Shown in pieces: positions 56,537-64,000 of a stretch of 64,000 nucleotides of DNA. The notes beneath the pieces were generated by a model. It saw nothing but the letters and a program-made list of their open reading frames with translations. It was not told where the DNA came from and made no database searches. The stretch is from Nostoc punctiforme NIES-2108 (GTDB taxonomy: Bacteria; Cyanobacteriota; Cyanobacteriia; Cyanobacteriales; Nostocaceae): assembly GCA_003326195.1 (NCBI GenBank), contig LXQE01000029.1, positions 276,291-340,290 on the forward strand. Reading direction: 5' to 3'. The translations under genes and the position numbers were made by a program. Numbering within the stretch: the stretch's first letter is position 1; each line of letters begins with the position of its first letter.

Positions 56537-57480
56537 ACGTTGAGAAAATACATACAGATAATGAAGCTGATGTTCAGCTCTCTTTCTTTGTGCAAATACC
56601 TCAAGGCACTCCTATTGAACTTGAAATTAGGGTTGAACCAGGACAGTATACTTTTTATCTAAATAAGACAGTTTTAAAACAAATTGAGCAAGCGCGAGAA
56701 ATAGGCTGCTCTTTATACATTCCACCAAAATTACTAGCTTATATTTGGTACTACAACTGTTTTAGCGATAAGATTTGCTTTAATAAGAAGGCTACGACAG
56801 ACACTAAATTAGTAATTAATAAAAAAAACTTTAAAATATTTAACGATACTTTTATAGTAACTTTTCTCAAATTATTCTGGAGTCAATCATTACAAAAAAA
56901 ATCAACGTTACAGTATGGATTTACTTTTAATTCTTCTTATCGAGAAGATACATCAGATTTATATTTGTGGAAACAACAAGATATTGTTTTACAAAGTAAT
57001 GTTTTATTTTATGGTGACATAATTCACAAAATAAAGAGTGATTTTATCAAAAATCCTGAGTGCTTAAATATTGTTGATCTGCATTATTGGCTTATTGAAC
57101 AAATTCTAAGCTGTCTTCGGACTAAATTAAATTTATTTACTTGGGAAATAGCTTCGTTATTACCTGCTACTTTTTTTGCATGGAAATTACATTTAGTGTT
57201 TTCATTATCAATACTTGCTGGGTTGGTAACATCTTTTGTATTTGCTACTATTCGCTATTGGCTGGTTAGTCAGCTTCCAAGATGGACTTATATTAGTTCT
57301 CAATATCGAAATTGGCTGGCGTGGGGAGTAACTTGTATCACTTCTAGTATTTTTATTTTTACTCCCACTAATTTCTTCTTTTTGCTACTTTTGTCACTAA
57401 ATGGGCCGTTATTACAATGGGTTTTTAGTTTGATAGTAGGAAAAATTGGTAAAGTCTTTATGCGTTGGTTACTAGCCTAG
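56533..57480 (+). CDS. Cassette gene 3, membrane protein of unknown function
   Basis: The protein has 315 residues from the ATG at 56533. A longer frame starting at 56470 lies inside gene 2 and is not needed. The N-terminal 190 residues look soluble (strand-rich, with LYIPPKLLAYIWYYNCF). The last 100 are hydrophobic, with about four spans (WKLHLVFSLSILAGLV, WGVTCITSSIFIF, FFLLLLSLNGPLLQWVF). A soluble sensor followed by a membrane domain would suit a membrane effector or a complex anchor. No family recognised. Confidence 0.75.
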   Translation: MNVEKIHTDNEADVQLSFFVQIPQGTPIELEIRVEPGQYTFYLNKTVLKQIEQAREIGCSLYIPPKLLAYIWYYNCFSDKICFNKKATTDTKLVINKKNFKIFNDTFIVTFLKLFWSQSLQKKSTLQYGFTFNSSYREDTSDLYLWKQQDIVLQSNVLFYGDIIHKIKSDFIKNPECLNIVDLHYWLIEQILSCLRTKLNLFTWEIASLLPATFFAWKLHLVFSLSILAGLVTSFVFATIRYWLVSQLPRWTYISSQYRNWLAWGVTCITSSIFIFTPTNFFFLLLLSLNGPLLQWVFSLIVGKIGKVFMRWLLA

Positions 57481-57593
57481 AAAATTGGGTGTGAGGCATT
57501 GCAAAAGATATTTTGTTGTGAAAGACTGTTTTAAGAAAAAGATTAGGATAGCTGAAATATTCAAACAATGTTGCCCAAATTAAATCAGACTTT

Positions 57594-58814
57594 CTAATTA
57601 CGTTTCAATAGCTGCCAACATTGCCCAGCGATCGCCCAATCTTCTTGAGTATGAATAACTAATACCCGTACTGCTGAATCAGATGTAGCAATATCCTCAT
57701 CCACAGGCTGCTGTTGATTTTTCTTAAGGTCTATTTTCAGTCCGATAAATCCAAAGGCTTCACAAGTGGCTTGGCGAATTTCTGCGGAGTGTTCGCCCAC
57801 GCCTGCTGTGAACACTAAAGCATCTAATCCCCCCAAACTAGTAAGCATTGCGCCGATACCAGAACGCAAGCGATGTACGTAGATATCCCACGCCAGTTGA
57901 GCGCGGGAATTGCCTTGAGCGATTGCTTTTTTCACTTCACGCATATCACTAGATACACCCGAAATTCCCTTTAACCCAGAAGCTTTATTTAATAACTCAT
58001 CCAACTTTTCTACAGAGTAATTGCAGTGCCGTAACAGGTAAATTAGAATTCCCGGATCGACTGAACCAGAACGACTACCCATCATCAATCCTTCTACGGG
58101 CGTGAATCCCATAGTGGTATCAATACTGCGACCGTTTTTAATGGCCGCTAAAGAGCAACCATTGCCCAGATGGCAGATAATTAACCGCTCAGATGCAACA
58201 TCTCGACCGAGAATTTGGACAGCACGTTGAGAACAGTATTGATGACTGATGCCATGAAACCCATAGCGACGGATACCTTGTTCTACCCACTGATATGGGC
58301 CAGGATAGATTGCTGCTGCATCGGGTAAAGTCCTATGAAATCCGGTATCAAAGGCTGCTACTTGGGTGACATCTCCTAAGATTTGTTCAATTGCTTCTAT
58401 ACCTTCCAAACCCACTGGATTATGCGCTGGAGCCAGGTTAGACAGATCAGCGATCGCCTTTTTGACATCCCCCGTAATTACCACACTATCTCGATAATCC
58501 TCTCCACCATGTACGATCCGATGTCCGACCACATTGATTTCTGACAACCGCTCGATTACCTTGGTATCATCACGATCGAGTGTATTGAGCATATAGGTGA
58601 GGTGCGCCTGTGGAGAATCACCAGAGATTGATTTTTGCAACGTTCCACCCGTAGCAGTTTTCACCTCAATTTCTGCCACACCTCGATCTTGAGTCCAGGT
58701 GATTTTCCCTTCCCAAAGGGGTTGGGGTGCTTGGGTAGGCAGAGTTTCATCTGCAATTTTATACAGACAACTCTTTTGGCTGCTCGATCCGGCATTCAGT
58801 ACCAATATCTTCAT
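57594..58814 (-). CDS. ackA: Acetate kinase
   Basis: It converts acetyl phosphate plus ADP to acetate plus ATP. It has 406 residues from the ATG at 58814 (MKILVLNAGSSSQK), the expected start. A TTG seven codons earlier is not conserved. Motifs present are VLNAGSSSQKSCLY, HRIVHGG, CHLGNGCSLAAI and FTAGVGEHSAEIR. Length and motifs are normal. No pta gene lies alongside, so phosphotransacetylase must be elsewhere or the pathway differs (for example via a xylulose-5-phosphate phosphoketolase). Confidence 0.97.
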   Translation of the reverse strand: MKILVLNAGSSSQKSCLYKIADETLPTQAPQPLWEGKITWTQDRGVAEIEVKTATGGTLQKSISGDSPQAHLTYMLNTLDRDDTKVIERLSEINVVGHRIVHGGEDYRDSVVITGDVKKAIADLSNLAPAHNPVGLEGIEAIEQILGDVTQVAAFDTGFHRTLPDAAAIYPGPYQWVEQGIRRYGFHGISHQYCSQRAVQILGRDVASERLIICHLGNGCSLAAIKNGRSIDTTMGFTPVEGLMMGSRSGSVDPGILIYLLRHCNYSVEKLDELLNKASGLKGISGVSSDMREVKKAIAQGNSRAQLAWDIYVHRLRSGIGAMLTSLGGLDALVFTAGVGEHSAEIRQATCEAFGFIGLKIDLKKNQQQPVDEDIATSDSAVRVLVIHTQEDWAIAGQCWQLLKRN

Positions 58815-58915
58815 AGTGACAACAGAAAAAGACAATTTCCTTTGATCGTGCCACTAGTTGTAGCTTCATGCTTAGTACAGTTTTGCGTAAAAGCGTAGCG
58901 TTTTTAATTCAGGGG

Positions 58916-59079
58916 AACGCATTAACAAAACGGCTACTGCATTAACAATGCAAGCTGACGCATTAACAAGGCGGCCACTGCATTAACAATGCAAGCTGAC
59001 GCATTAACAAGGCAGCCACTGCATTAACAATACAAGCTGACGCATTAACAAGGCGGCCATTGCATTAACAATTCAAGCT
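58916..59079. repeat. Four tandem 41-bp units
   Basis: Each unit has two GCATTAACAA sub-repeats around GCGGCCACT and ends AAGCT. The four units start at 58916, 58957, 58998 and 59039 and differ at only 2-4 positions. It is not a CRISPR, since there are no unique spacers. It lies in the spacer upstream of ackA, so it could be a protein-binding array or a replication slippage product. Confidence 0.85.
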
Positions 59080-59226
59080 GACGTATTGCCATTGCACGGT
59101 ATTACTTTTCATAAATTCGCTATAAATTAATGAAATACTATACTTAGTTTTCTCACGGTACAACAAGGCTTTGAAGCTTCTAAATTTCAGAGAGTTGAAA
59201 CTAGGAAGCGAGGAGAAGTGGCTTGC

Positions 59227-59721
59227 TCAATTATCATTTCGTAGGTTGATTGGACGGATGTCGCGGATCTTGAGGGTTCTTTTGCCTGCGTTATCGTCGT
59301 CATCAATTGTTGCCAGGTATTTCACGACCGTATGGTTTGCATTTCCACCAGTCACGATGACAACAAATGCTGAGTAACTGTTAGTGTTTGTGCCACAACC
59401 ACTTCGCTCATGGAAGGTTTGATTCCATTCACCAATATGGACACCCTCACCTCGTGGCTCATCACCACTTTGTTTAATTTCATTCAGGAGAGCTACTTTC
59501 AGTTGAGATAGCTTTGATTTTTTATTAGCAAGCATAAGTTTAAGAAACTTATCGCGATTAAACTGGTCAAGGTTGCCGCCGTTGCTGCATTTATCTTCGT
59601 AGTTAGCAGAAGCTGAATCCGGGCTAGTCATCACCAGTGCTGCAATCTTGGGAGACTGAGCGGCGTGCCCAGAAGTTGTCGCTAGTGCGAGAACACATAA
59701 AGTAAAAAAACCAAAGCGCAT
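59227..59721 (-). CDS. Secreted protein, 164 residues, unknown function
   Basis: The protein starts MRFGFFTLCVLALATTSGHA, a good signal peptide with an Ala-x-Ala site near residue 20. The mature part has Cys in EDKCSNGG and ERSGCGTN and ends in a strand-rich LATIDDDDNAGKRTLKIRD. No family is recognised. It may be periplasmic. Confidence 0.7.
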   Translation of the reverse strand: MRFGFFTLCVLALATTSGHAAQSPKIAALVMTSPDSASANYEDKCSNGGNLDQFNRDKFLKLMLANKKSKLSQLKVALLNEIKQSGDEPRGEGVHIGEWNQTFHERSGCGTNTNSYSAFVVIVTGGNANHTVVKYLATIDDDDNAGKRTLKIRDIRPINLRNDN

Positions 59722-59956
59722 TCAATTTTCCAAGCGTGAATTAGTGAGTCCAATCAAGATTAACTGCAACGGACACTAAAGGAGAGGGTTTGCCCAGTAG
59801 GCTTATGCAGCAAAGGGGTGAAATGAGCAGCGATACCGAAAGTTACGAGTATGCAAGAAAGGAAACCCCCAACTGAAATCGTTATACTAACTGTGGGAGG
59901 CTGTTTATCTATCCAGCCAGATTCCATAGTTGTATTTTTTTATAGCTTGTTGCACT

Positions 59957-60835
59957 ATGTCTTTCTTCAAAACCCCGCTGATTGGTTTAAAAGCTGACTC
60001 ATTTCGTCACCCATTAGACCTGGAAGCTACCAGAGCGCTCAAGCAGATACCGGGCATAGATATGTTGGTGCGAAATTGGCTCGGGCCAATGGCAGAGCAG
60101 GTTTTCTATGTGGAAAATATTGCCTCTAGCATTTTGGTGGGTGAAAAGCAACTACCCGATTTATACAAGCTCTTATTAGATGCCTGTAAAATCCTGGATA
60201 TAGATCCTCCCCAGTTGTACATCCGGCAACATCCGGCTCCTAACGCCTATACTTTTGCTGTCCGGGGTAAGCAGCCTTTTGTGGTGCTACACACTTCCCT
60301 GATTGATATTCTCACACCAGAAGAAATACAGGCAGTAATCGCCCACGAGTTGGGACATCTCAAGTGTGACCATAGCGTTTACTTGACACCTGTAAATTTA
60401 TTAATATTAGCTGCGGCGATTGTGCCCAATGTCGGTACTATCGTTGCTCAAGCCATACAGGCGCAACTTTTGGAATGGGTACGTTGTGCTGAGTTTACCT
60501 GCGATCGCGCCGCATTACTAGCAACCCAAGACCCGAAAGTGGTCATGTCTGTGTTGATGAAGTTGGCAGGTGGTTCTCCCACCTTAGCGCCCCAACTGAA
60601 TCTCGATGCCTTTGTTGCCCAAGCCCGCGCTTACGATGATATTAGCAAGACAGAACTGGGTGAAATGGTCAAAGCTGCCCGTACAGCCCAATTAACCCAT
60701 CCAGTGCCAGTACTGCGGGCGCGAGAAATTGACCGTTGGGCAAGCAGCACTGAATATCAAACTCTGTTGCAAAGTCACGGACTGAAGTCTACCAATAATG
60801 AAGTTGCACCCAAAGGTGGATGGCGTAATTGGTAG
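59957..60835 (+). CDS. M48-family zinc metalloprotease
   Basis: The protein has 292 residues from the ATG at 59957. A TTG at 59930 would extend it by nine residues. The zinc motif HELGH (within VIAHELGHLKCDHS) is clear. A second ligand Glu lies in CAEFTCDRAALLA, as in HtpX/M48. Two short hydrophobic segments flank it, suggesting membrane association. M48 proteases act on misfolded or prenylated proteins, and the target here is unknown. A strong hairpin follows. Confidence 0.92.
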   Translation: MSFFKTPLIGLKADSFRHPLDLEATRALKQIPGIDMLVRNWLGPMAEQVFYVENIASSILVGEKQLPDLYKLLLDACKILDIDPPQLYIRQHPAPNAYTFAVRGKQPFVVLHTSLIDILTPEEIQAVIAHELGHLKCDHSVYLTPVNLLILAAAIVPNVGTIVAQAIQAQLLEWVRCAEFTCDRAALLATQDPKVVMSVLMKLAGGSPTLAPQLNLDAFVAQARAYDDISKTELGEMVKAARTAQLTHPVPVLRAREIDRWASSTEYQTLLQSHGLKSTNNEVAPKGGWRNW

Positions 60836-60895
60836 AGCTACTTTTCACAACCGCTTTTTCGCTATATAAGCAGAAAAATTTTTAATAGATCGTAA

Positions 60896-60932
60896 GAAGC
60901 GATCGCACTTTGGCGATCGCTTCCCCTTTTCA
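60896..60932. terminator. Convergent terminator between M48 and cimA
   Basis: A stem GAAGCGATCGC/GCGATCGCTTC with a 6-base loop, again built from the HIP1 octamer. Pyrimidine-rich tails (TTCCCCTTTT) follow on the plus strand, so it should stop transcription of the M48 gene and perhaps cimA. Confidence 0.75.
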
Positions 60933-60970
60933 TCCGAAAACGCAAACTTTCCTTACACTACATATCCCTG

Positions 60971-62632
60971 TCAACTAGAAGCTTTCACCGCCGCTTCTGC
61001 TTGAGAATGTAACAACAAACCGTATTCCAAGCCCTCTACCACCGCTTGATAGGAAGCCGCCAAAATATTGGTGGAAACCCCTACCGTCGTCCAGCGTTGA
61101 CGACCATTGCCTGATTCTACCAACACACGGGTTTTCGCCGCAGTGCCCGTATGTCCGTTGAGAATCCGCACTTTGTAATCTGTCAAATCAAAGGTTGCAA
61201 TTTGGGGATAAAAGTTCACCAAAGCCTTGCGTAAAGCTGCATCCAAAGCTGCAACGGGTCCATTACCTTCCGCCGCCTCCAAAATATTTTTCCCGTCAAC
61301 AGCGACTTTGACCGTAGCTAGGGCATTGCTAGCTTCTTTCCCTTCAATCAAGTCGCAGTGGACTTGAAAACCTTTAACTTCAAAAAACTTCTGGCGGTCT
61401 CCTAAAGCTTCGTGCATCAACAGCACAAAACTGGCCTCTGCTGCTTCAAATTGAAATCCTTCACTCTCCAAATCTTTGAGACGCTGGAGAATTTCTCTAG
61501 CCTCTGCCTTTTGCTGATCCAATTCAATCCCAAAACTGCGGGCTTTGGCTAAAACATTACTCAGTCCAGACTGTTCCGAAATCACAATGCGGCGACGATT
61601 CCCGACTTGTTCCGGCTGAATGTGTTCGTAAGTTAGGGGATTACGTTCCACTGCTGAAACATGAATACCGCCCTTATGGGCAAAAGCCGAACGTCCCACA
61701 AAGGGAGCGTGTTCATCTGGCGCAAGGTTGACAACCTCACTCACAAAACGACTAGCTTCTGTAAGTTGTGTGAGCTGGTCTTCTGTGATACAACTGTAAC
61801 CCGCCTTCAGTTGTAAATTGGGAATTAACGAACAGAGGTTAGCATTACCGCAACGTTCACCGTAACCATTAATTGTGCCCTGTACCATCTTTGCCCCTGC
61901 CATTACGGCGGCTATTGCGTTAGCAACCGCCATTTCCGAATCGTTATGAGTATGAATTCCAATTTGGGGCATTGTCCTTTGTCCTTTGTCCTTGGTCATT
62001 GGTTCTTGACAAATGACTAATGACAAATGACTAATGACATCTTGAACAATTTGGCTAATTTCGTGTGGTAAAGTACCACCATTGGTATCACAGAGGACTA
62101 GCCATTCCGCACCAGATGCGATCGCAGCCTCTAATGTCTGTAAAGCATAATCTCGATTGTGCTTATAGCCATCAAACCAATGTTCGGCATCGTAGATAAT
62201 GCGACGACCTTGAGAACGGAGGTACTCAATGGTGTCGCGAATCATCGCCAAATTTTCTTCTAATGTCGTCTTGAGGCCGGTTGTCACATGTAAATCCCAA
62301 GACTTGCCAAAAATCGTTACCCAGCGAGTTCCCGCAGCCAAAATATCCTGTAGCATCGGTTCGGTGGCGGCAGTGGAGTTAGGGCGTCGAGTCGAGCAAA
62401 AAGCAACAATTTCAGCTTGTTTTAGCGGATCTTCTTGAAGTTGCCAGAAAAATTGTACATCCTTGGGATTGGCACCAGGCCAACCACCTTCAATAAAGGG
62501 AATTCCCAGTTGATCGAGTCTACGGGCAATGCGTAACTTATCTTCTATCGATACAGATAGCCCCTCGCGCTGAGTGCCATCCCGTAATGTAGTGTCATAG
62601 AGCCAAAGTTGAGGTGAGGAATTTGTGGTCAT
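60971..62632 (-). CDS. cimA: Citramalate synthase with in-frame repeat insertion
   Basis: The protein has 553 residues from the ATG at 62632 (MTTNSSPQLWLYDTTLRDG). A frame extends to 62674 but its extra 14 residues look unlike the family. The N-terminal HMGL-type barrel (LYDTTLRDGTQREG, then HTHNDSEMAVANA) catalyses condensation of acetyl-CoA with pyruvate to citramalate, an entry to isoleucine. The C-terminal LeuA-type dimer domain (TAAKTRVLVESGNG) is intact. Residues about 200-221 are encoded by a genomic repeat that interrupts the barrel between QIVQDVI and MPQIGIHTHND. The frame survives. Conserved motifs on both sides suggest the loop tolerates it. Confidence 0.93.
   Translation of the reverse strand: MTTNSSPQLWLYDTTLRDGTQREGLSVSIEDKLRIARRLDQLGIPFIEGGWPGANPKDVQFFWQLQEDPLKQAEIVAFCSTRRPNSTAATEPMLQDILAAGTRWVTIFGKSWDLHVTTGLKTTLEENLAMIRDTIEYLRSQGRRIIYDAEHWFDGYKHNRDYALQTLEAAIASGAEWLVLCDTNGGTLPHEISQIVQDVISHLSLVICQEPMTKDKGQRTMPQIGIHTHNDSEMAVANAIAAVMAGAKMVQGTINGYGERCGNANLCSLIPNLQLKAGYSCITEDQLTQLTEASRFVSEVVNLAPDEHAPFVGRSAFAHKGGIHVSAVERNPLTYEHIQPEQVGNRRRIVISEQSGLSNVLAKARSFGIELDQQKAEAREILQRLKDLESEGFQFEAAEASFVLLMHEALGDRQKFFEVKGFQVHCDLIEGKEASNALATVKVAVDGKNILEAAEGNGPVAALDAALRKALVNFYPQIATFDLTDYKVRILNGHTGTAAKTRVLVESGNGRQRWTTVGVSTNILAASYQAVVEGLEYGLLLHSQAEAAVKASS
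61970..62035. repeat. STRR unit inserted in frame in cimA
   Basis: About 66 bases of heptamer-type repeat (ATGACTAATGACAA and TTTGTCCTTTGTCC units) inside cimA. The number is a multiple of three and no stop is created, encoding a run of about 22 residues such as SHLSLVICQEPMTKDKGQRT that is foreign to CimA. Confidence 0.7.
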
Positions 62633-62707
62633 AAAACTGGGACCGACGAGACAACTTTCGAGGCAATGTGTCAATATACAACAAAAAGCCAGTTTGGCAA
62701 TTTAAAA

Positions 62708-63046
62708 ATGCCTAAAGTACTAGCAGAAGGTAAAACAATTGATTGCGAATATGGAAGCAATCTCCGCAAGGTTTTGCTGCACAATAGTATTGATCTTTAC
62801 AATGACGGTGCTAAAGTAATAAACTGTCGGGGCATTGGCAGTTGCGGTACCTGCGCGGTTAAGGTAGAGGGCAAAGTATCAGCAGCGAACTGGCGCGATC
62901 GAGTACGGCGTTCGCTTCCTCCCCATTCTCCTACAACAGACTTGCGTTTAGCCTGTCAAACTCAGGTTTTAGGCGACGTGAAAGTGACAAAGTTTGATGG
63001 ATTTTGGGGACAGGGTTCTCAAATAGTGTGGACACCAAAAGGTTAA
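62708..63046 (+). CDS. 2Fe-2S ferredoxin
   Basis: The protein has 112 residues from the ATG at 62708 (MPKVLAEGKTIDCEYG). A GTG-type upstream start would add 14 foreign residues. The plant-type cluster ligands are CRGIGSCGTC and a fourth Cys in RLACQTQ, with the RxxxGSCGxC spacing. The protein ends IVWTPKG. It carries electrons in a redox pathway that cannot be named. It is divergent from cimA, and the following secreted-type gene lies 21 bases away. Confidence 0.92.
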   Translation: MPKVLAEGKTIDCEYGSNLRKVLLHNSIDLYNDGAKVINCRGIGSCGTCAVKVEGKVSAANWRDRVRRSLPPHSPTTDLRLACQTQVLGDVKVTKFDGFWGQGSQIVWTPKG

Positions 63047-63067
63047 AAAGAAAGGAGTTAAGACAAG

Positions 63068-63457
63068 ATGGGTAGATGGACACCCTTAATTTTAATGGCC
63101 GGCGGTTTAGCCATTCTGCTTGGTACATTACTGGGCATCAACTTTCCGATGGGCGTACAAACTGCTAACGCTCCCAGTGACAAGAAATCAGAAGTCCTGC
63201 CAGCTAATATCAATGTTAATAGCAGTGCTGGCAGCAAGAATGAAGAAACTGCAACAGAAGGAAACGAAACAACTGAAACAAACGAAAACAGACGCGGTAT
63301 TGTAGCCCCAAGACCTGACAACAGGAGTAACGTTGCTCAAAATTCTGCCGATGACTCAACTGACAGTACAACAGATGGCAATACAGATTCTTCAGAAACC
63401 AGCACACCATCTAGCGATACAAATCAAGGCAACGAACCAATTCGCGCTTTGTGGTAA
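63068..63457 (+). CDS. Membrane-anchored Ser/Thr/Asn-rich protein
   Basis: The protein has 129 residues. The N-terminal segment (LILMAGGLAILLGTLLGINF) is one hydrophobic span. The rest is Ser/Thr/Glu/Asn-rich and probably disordered in the periplasm. It lies 21 bases after the ferredoxin gene on the same strand and may share its transcript. No family is recognised. Confidence 0.65.
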   Translation: MGRWTPLILMAGGLAILLGTLLGINFPMGVQTANAPSDKKSEVLPANINVNSSAGSKNEETATEGNETTETNENRRGIVAPRPDNRSNVAQNSADDSTDSTTDGNTDSSETSTPSSDTNQGNEPIRALW

Positions 63458-63477
63458 AGATAGATCCGTCTTTAGTT

Positions 63478-63572
63478 ACGAGTTATAAGTTATAAGTTAT
63501 AAGTTATGAGTTATTAGTTATGTACTAATGATAAATAGCTAATGATAGATGACTAATGACTAATGACTAATG
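63478..63572. repeat. Heptamer STRR before thiO
   Basis: AGTTATA repeats three or more times, followed by ACTAATG/ATGACTA units. The thiO start ATG at 63570 is the last ATG of this repeat tract, so the repeat abuts or forms the start region. Confidence 0.8.
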
Positions 63573-64000
63573 ATTAGTGAGACTGTGATTATTGGTGGCG
63601 GCGTTATTGGTTTAGCGATCGCCATTGAACTAAAATTGCGCGGGACAAACGTCACCGTGCTTTGTCGTGACTTCCAGACTGCCGCTACCCACGCCGCCGC
63701 CGGGATGTTGGCACCAGATGCGGAAAACATCCCTAATGAGGCAATGCGTTCCTTGTGTTGGCGATCGCGTGCTTTATATCCCGACTGGACGCGCAAATTA
63801 GAAGAACTGACAGGCTTAAATACTGGCTACCTTGCCTGTGGTATCCTTGCACCCGTCTTTGAAGAGGCAGGGGGGCAGGGGGGCAGGGGGGCAGGGGAGC
63901 AGAGGAGCAGAGGGAAAAGTCTTTCCTCCTCATCTCCTTCATCCCCTTCTTACTGGTTAAACAAAGAGGCAATTCATCAATATCAGCCAGGATTGGGAGC
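63570..64000 (+). CDS. thiO: Glycine oxidase ThiO, C-terminally cut by window edge
   Basis: The frame from the ATG at 63570 runs open to base 64000, giving at least 143 residues. The FAD motif TVIIGGGVIGLAIAIELKLRG is followed by AATHAAAGMLAPDAEN, typical of ThiO (thiamine thiazole synthesis, oxidising glycine). In cyanobacteria this gene is often fused to thiG, which cannot be seen here. Residues about 97-130 include a G/R/S-rich stretch encoded by repeated GGGGCAG DNA (63861-63949), foreign to the family and in frame. Confidence 0.85.
   Translation, partial: MISETVIIGGGVIGLAIAIELKLRGTNVTVLCRDFQTAATHAAAGMLAPDAENIPNEAMRSLCWRSRALYPDWTRKLEELTGLNTGYLACGILAPVFEEAGGQGGRGAGEQRSRGKSLSSSSPSSPSYWLNKEAIHQYQPGLG

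Noticed and set aside
58916..59079. Possible CRISPR array
   Set aside because: The repeats are contiguous, with no unique spacers and no cas genes.

Overview
The window comes from a filamentous, heterocyst-forming cyanobacterium of the Nostoc/Anabaena group. Four things show this. Genuine hetR and patX genes are present, and only the HetR lineage of multicellular cyanobacteria carries them. Phycobilisome and nitrogen-control genes (apcF, gifA, glnA), CP12 and an XisI relic are present. The octamer GCGATCGC (HIP1) is scattered through genes and spacers. The spacers are full of short heptamer-type and palindromic repeats typical of Nostoc genomes. No rRNA, tRNA or CRISPR array was recognised.

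Layout. 1-3.4 kb: end of a hypothetical gene, moaA, rpsD and a secreted Cys-repeat protein. 4.2-5.2 kb: hetR (minus), whose stop codon lies in the end of a small MITE-like repeat, followed upstream by nearly 2 kb of non-coding DNA. 7-24 kb: a coiled-coil/DMT transporter fusion, a PiT phosphate permease, a zinc alcohol dehydrogenase, an HTH/PIN toxin-antitoxin pair, an RND efflux pair, an FAD oxidoreductase, patX with a DIF-type promoter, and a di-iron ferritin-like protein. 24.2-26.9 kb: gifA, glnA and apcF, a nitrogen and light-harvesting block with NtcA boxes. 27-31 kb: xisI pseudogene, a ParE-type toxin-antitoxin pair, a DUF29-like gene, a tlyA-type methyltransferase, cp12 and a DUF697-type GTPase. 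32-39 kb: an FHA-PAS-GAF-GGDEF-EAL protein, an HDAC-family deacetylase, a 45-residue membrane protein, a TerB protein, murF and an acetyltransferase. 39-50 kb: small membrane proteins, a fasciclin protein, a panE-like gene broken by one stop, a STAND ATPase with TPRs, GAF, Uma2, Ycf23, a DegT aminotransferase and a FetB-like permease. 50-64 kb: ftsH, an aminotransferase IV, an AT-rich three-gene cassette of unknown function (55.1-57.5 kb), ackA, an M48 protease, cimA, a ferredoxin and the start of thiO.

How genes work together. HetR (differentiation activator) and PatX (secreted RGSGR precursor that should inhibit HetR) form the pattern-control circuit. NtcA should activate glnA and repress gifA, whose product inhibits glutamine synthetase, so nitrogen status sets both sides of GS activity next to the heterocyst locus.

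Most interesting. (1) The HetR/PatX pair with its predicted promoters. (2) Three separate cases where a genomic repeat appears to have entered a conserved enzyme gene without breaking its frame (FAD oxidoreductase, cimA, thiO). (3) An unrecognised three-gene operon ending in a membrane protein. (4) A STAND ATPase gene preceded by an inverted repeat and paired direct repeats that look like operators.
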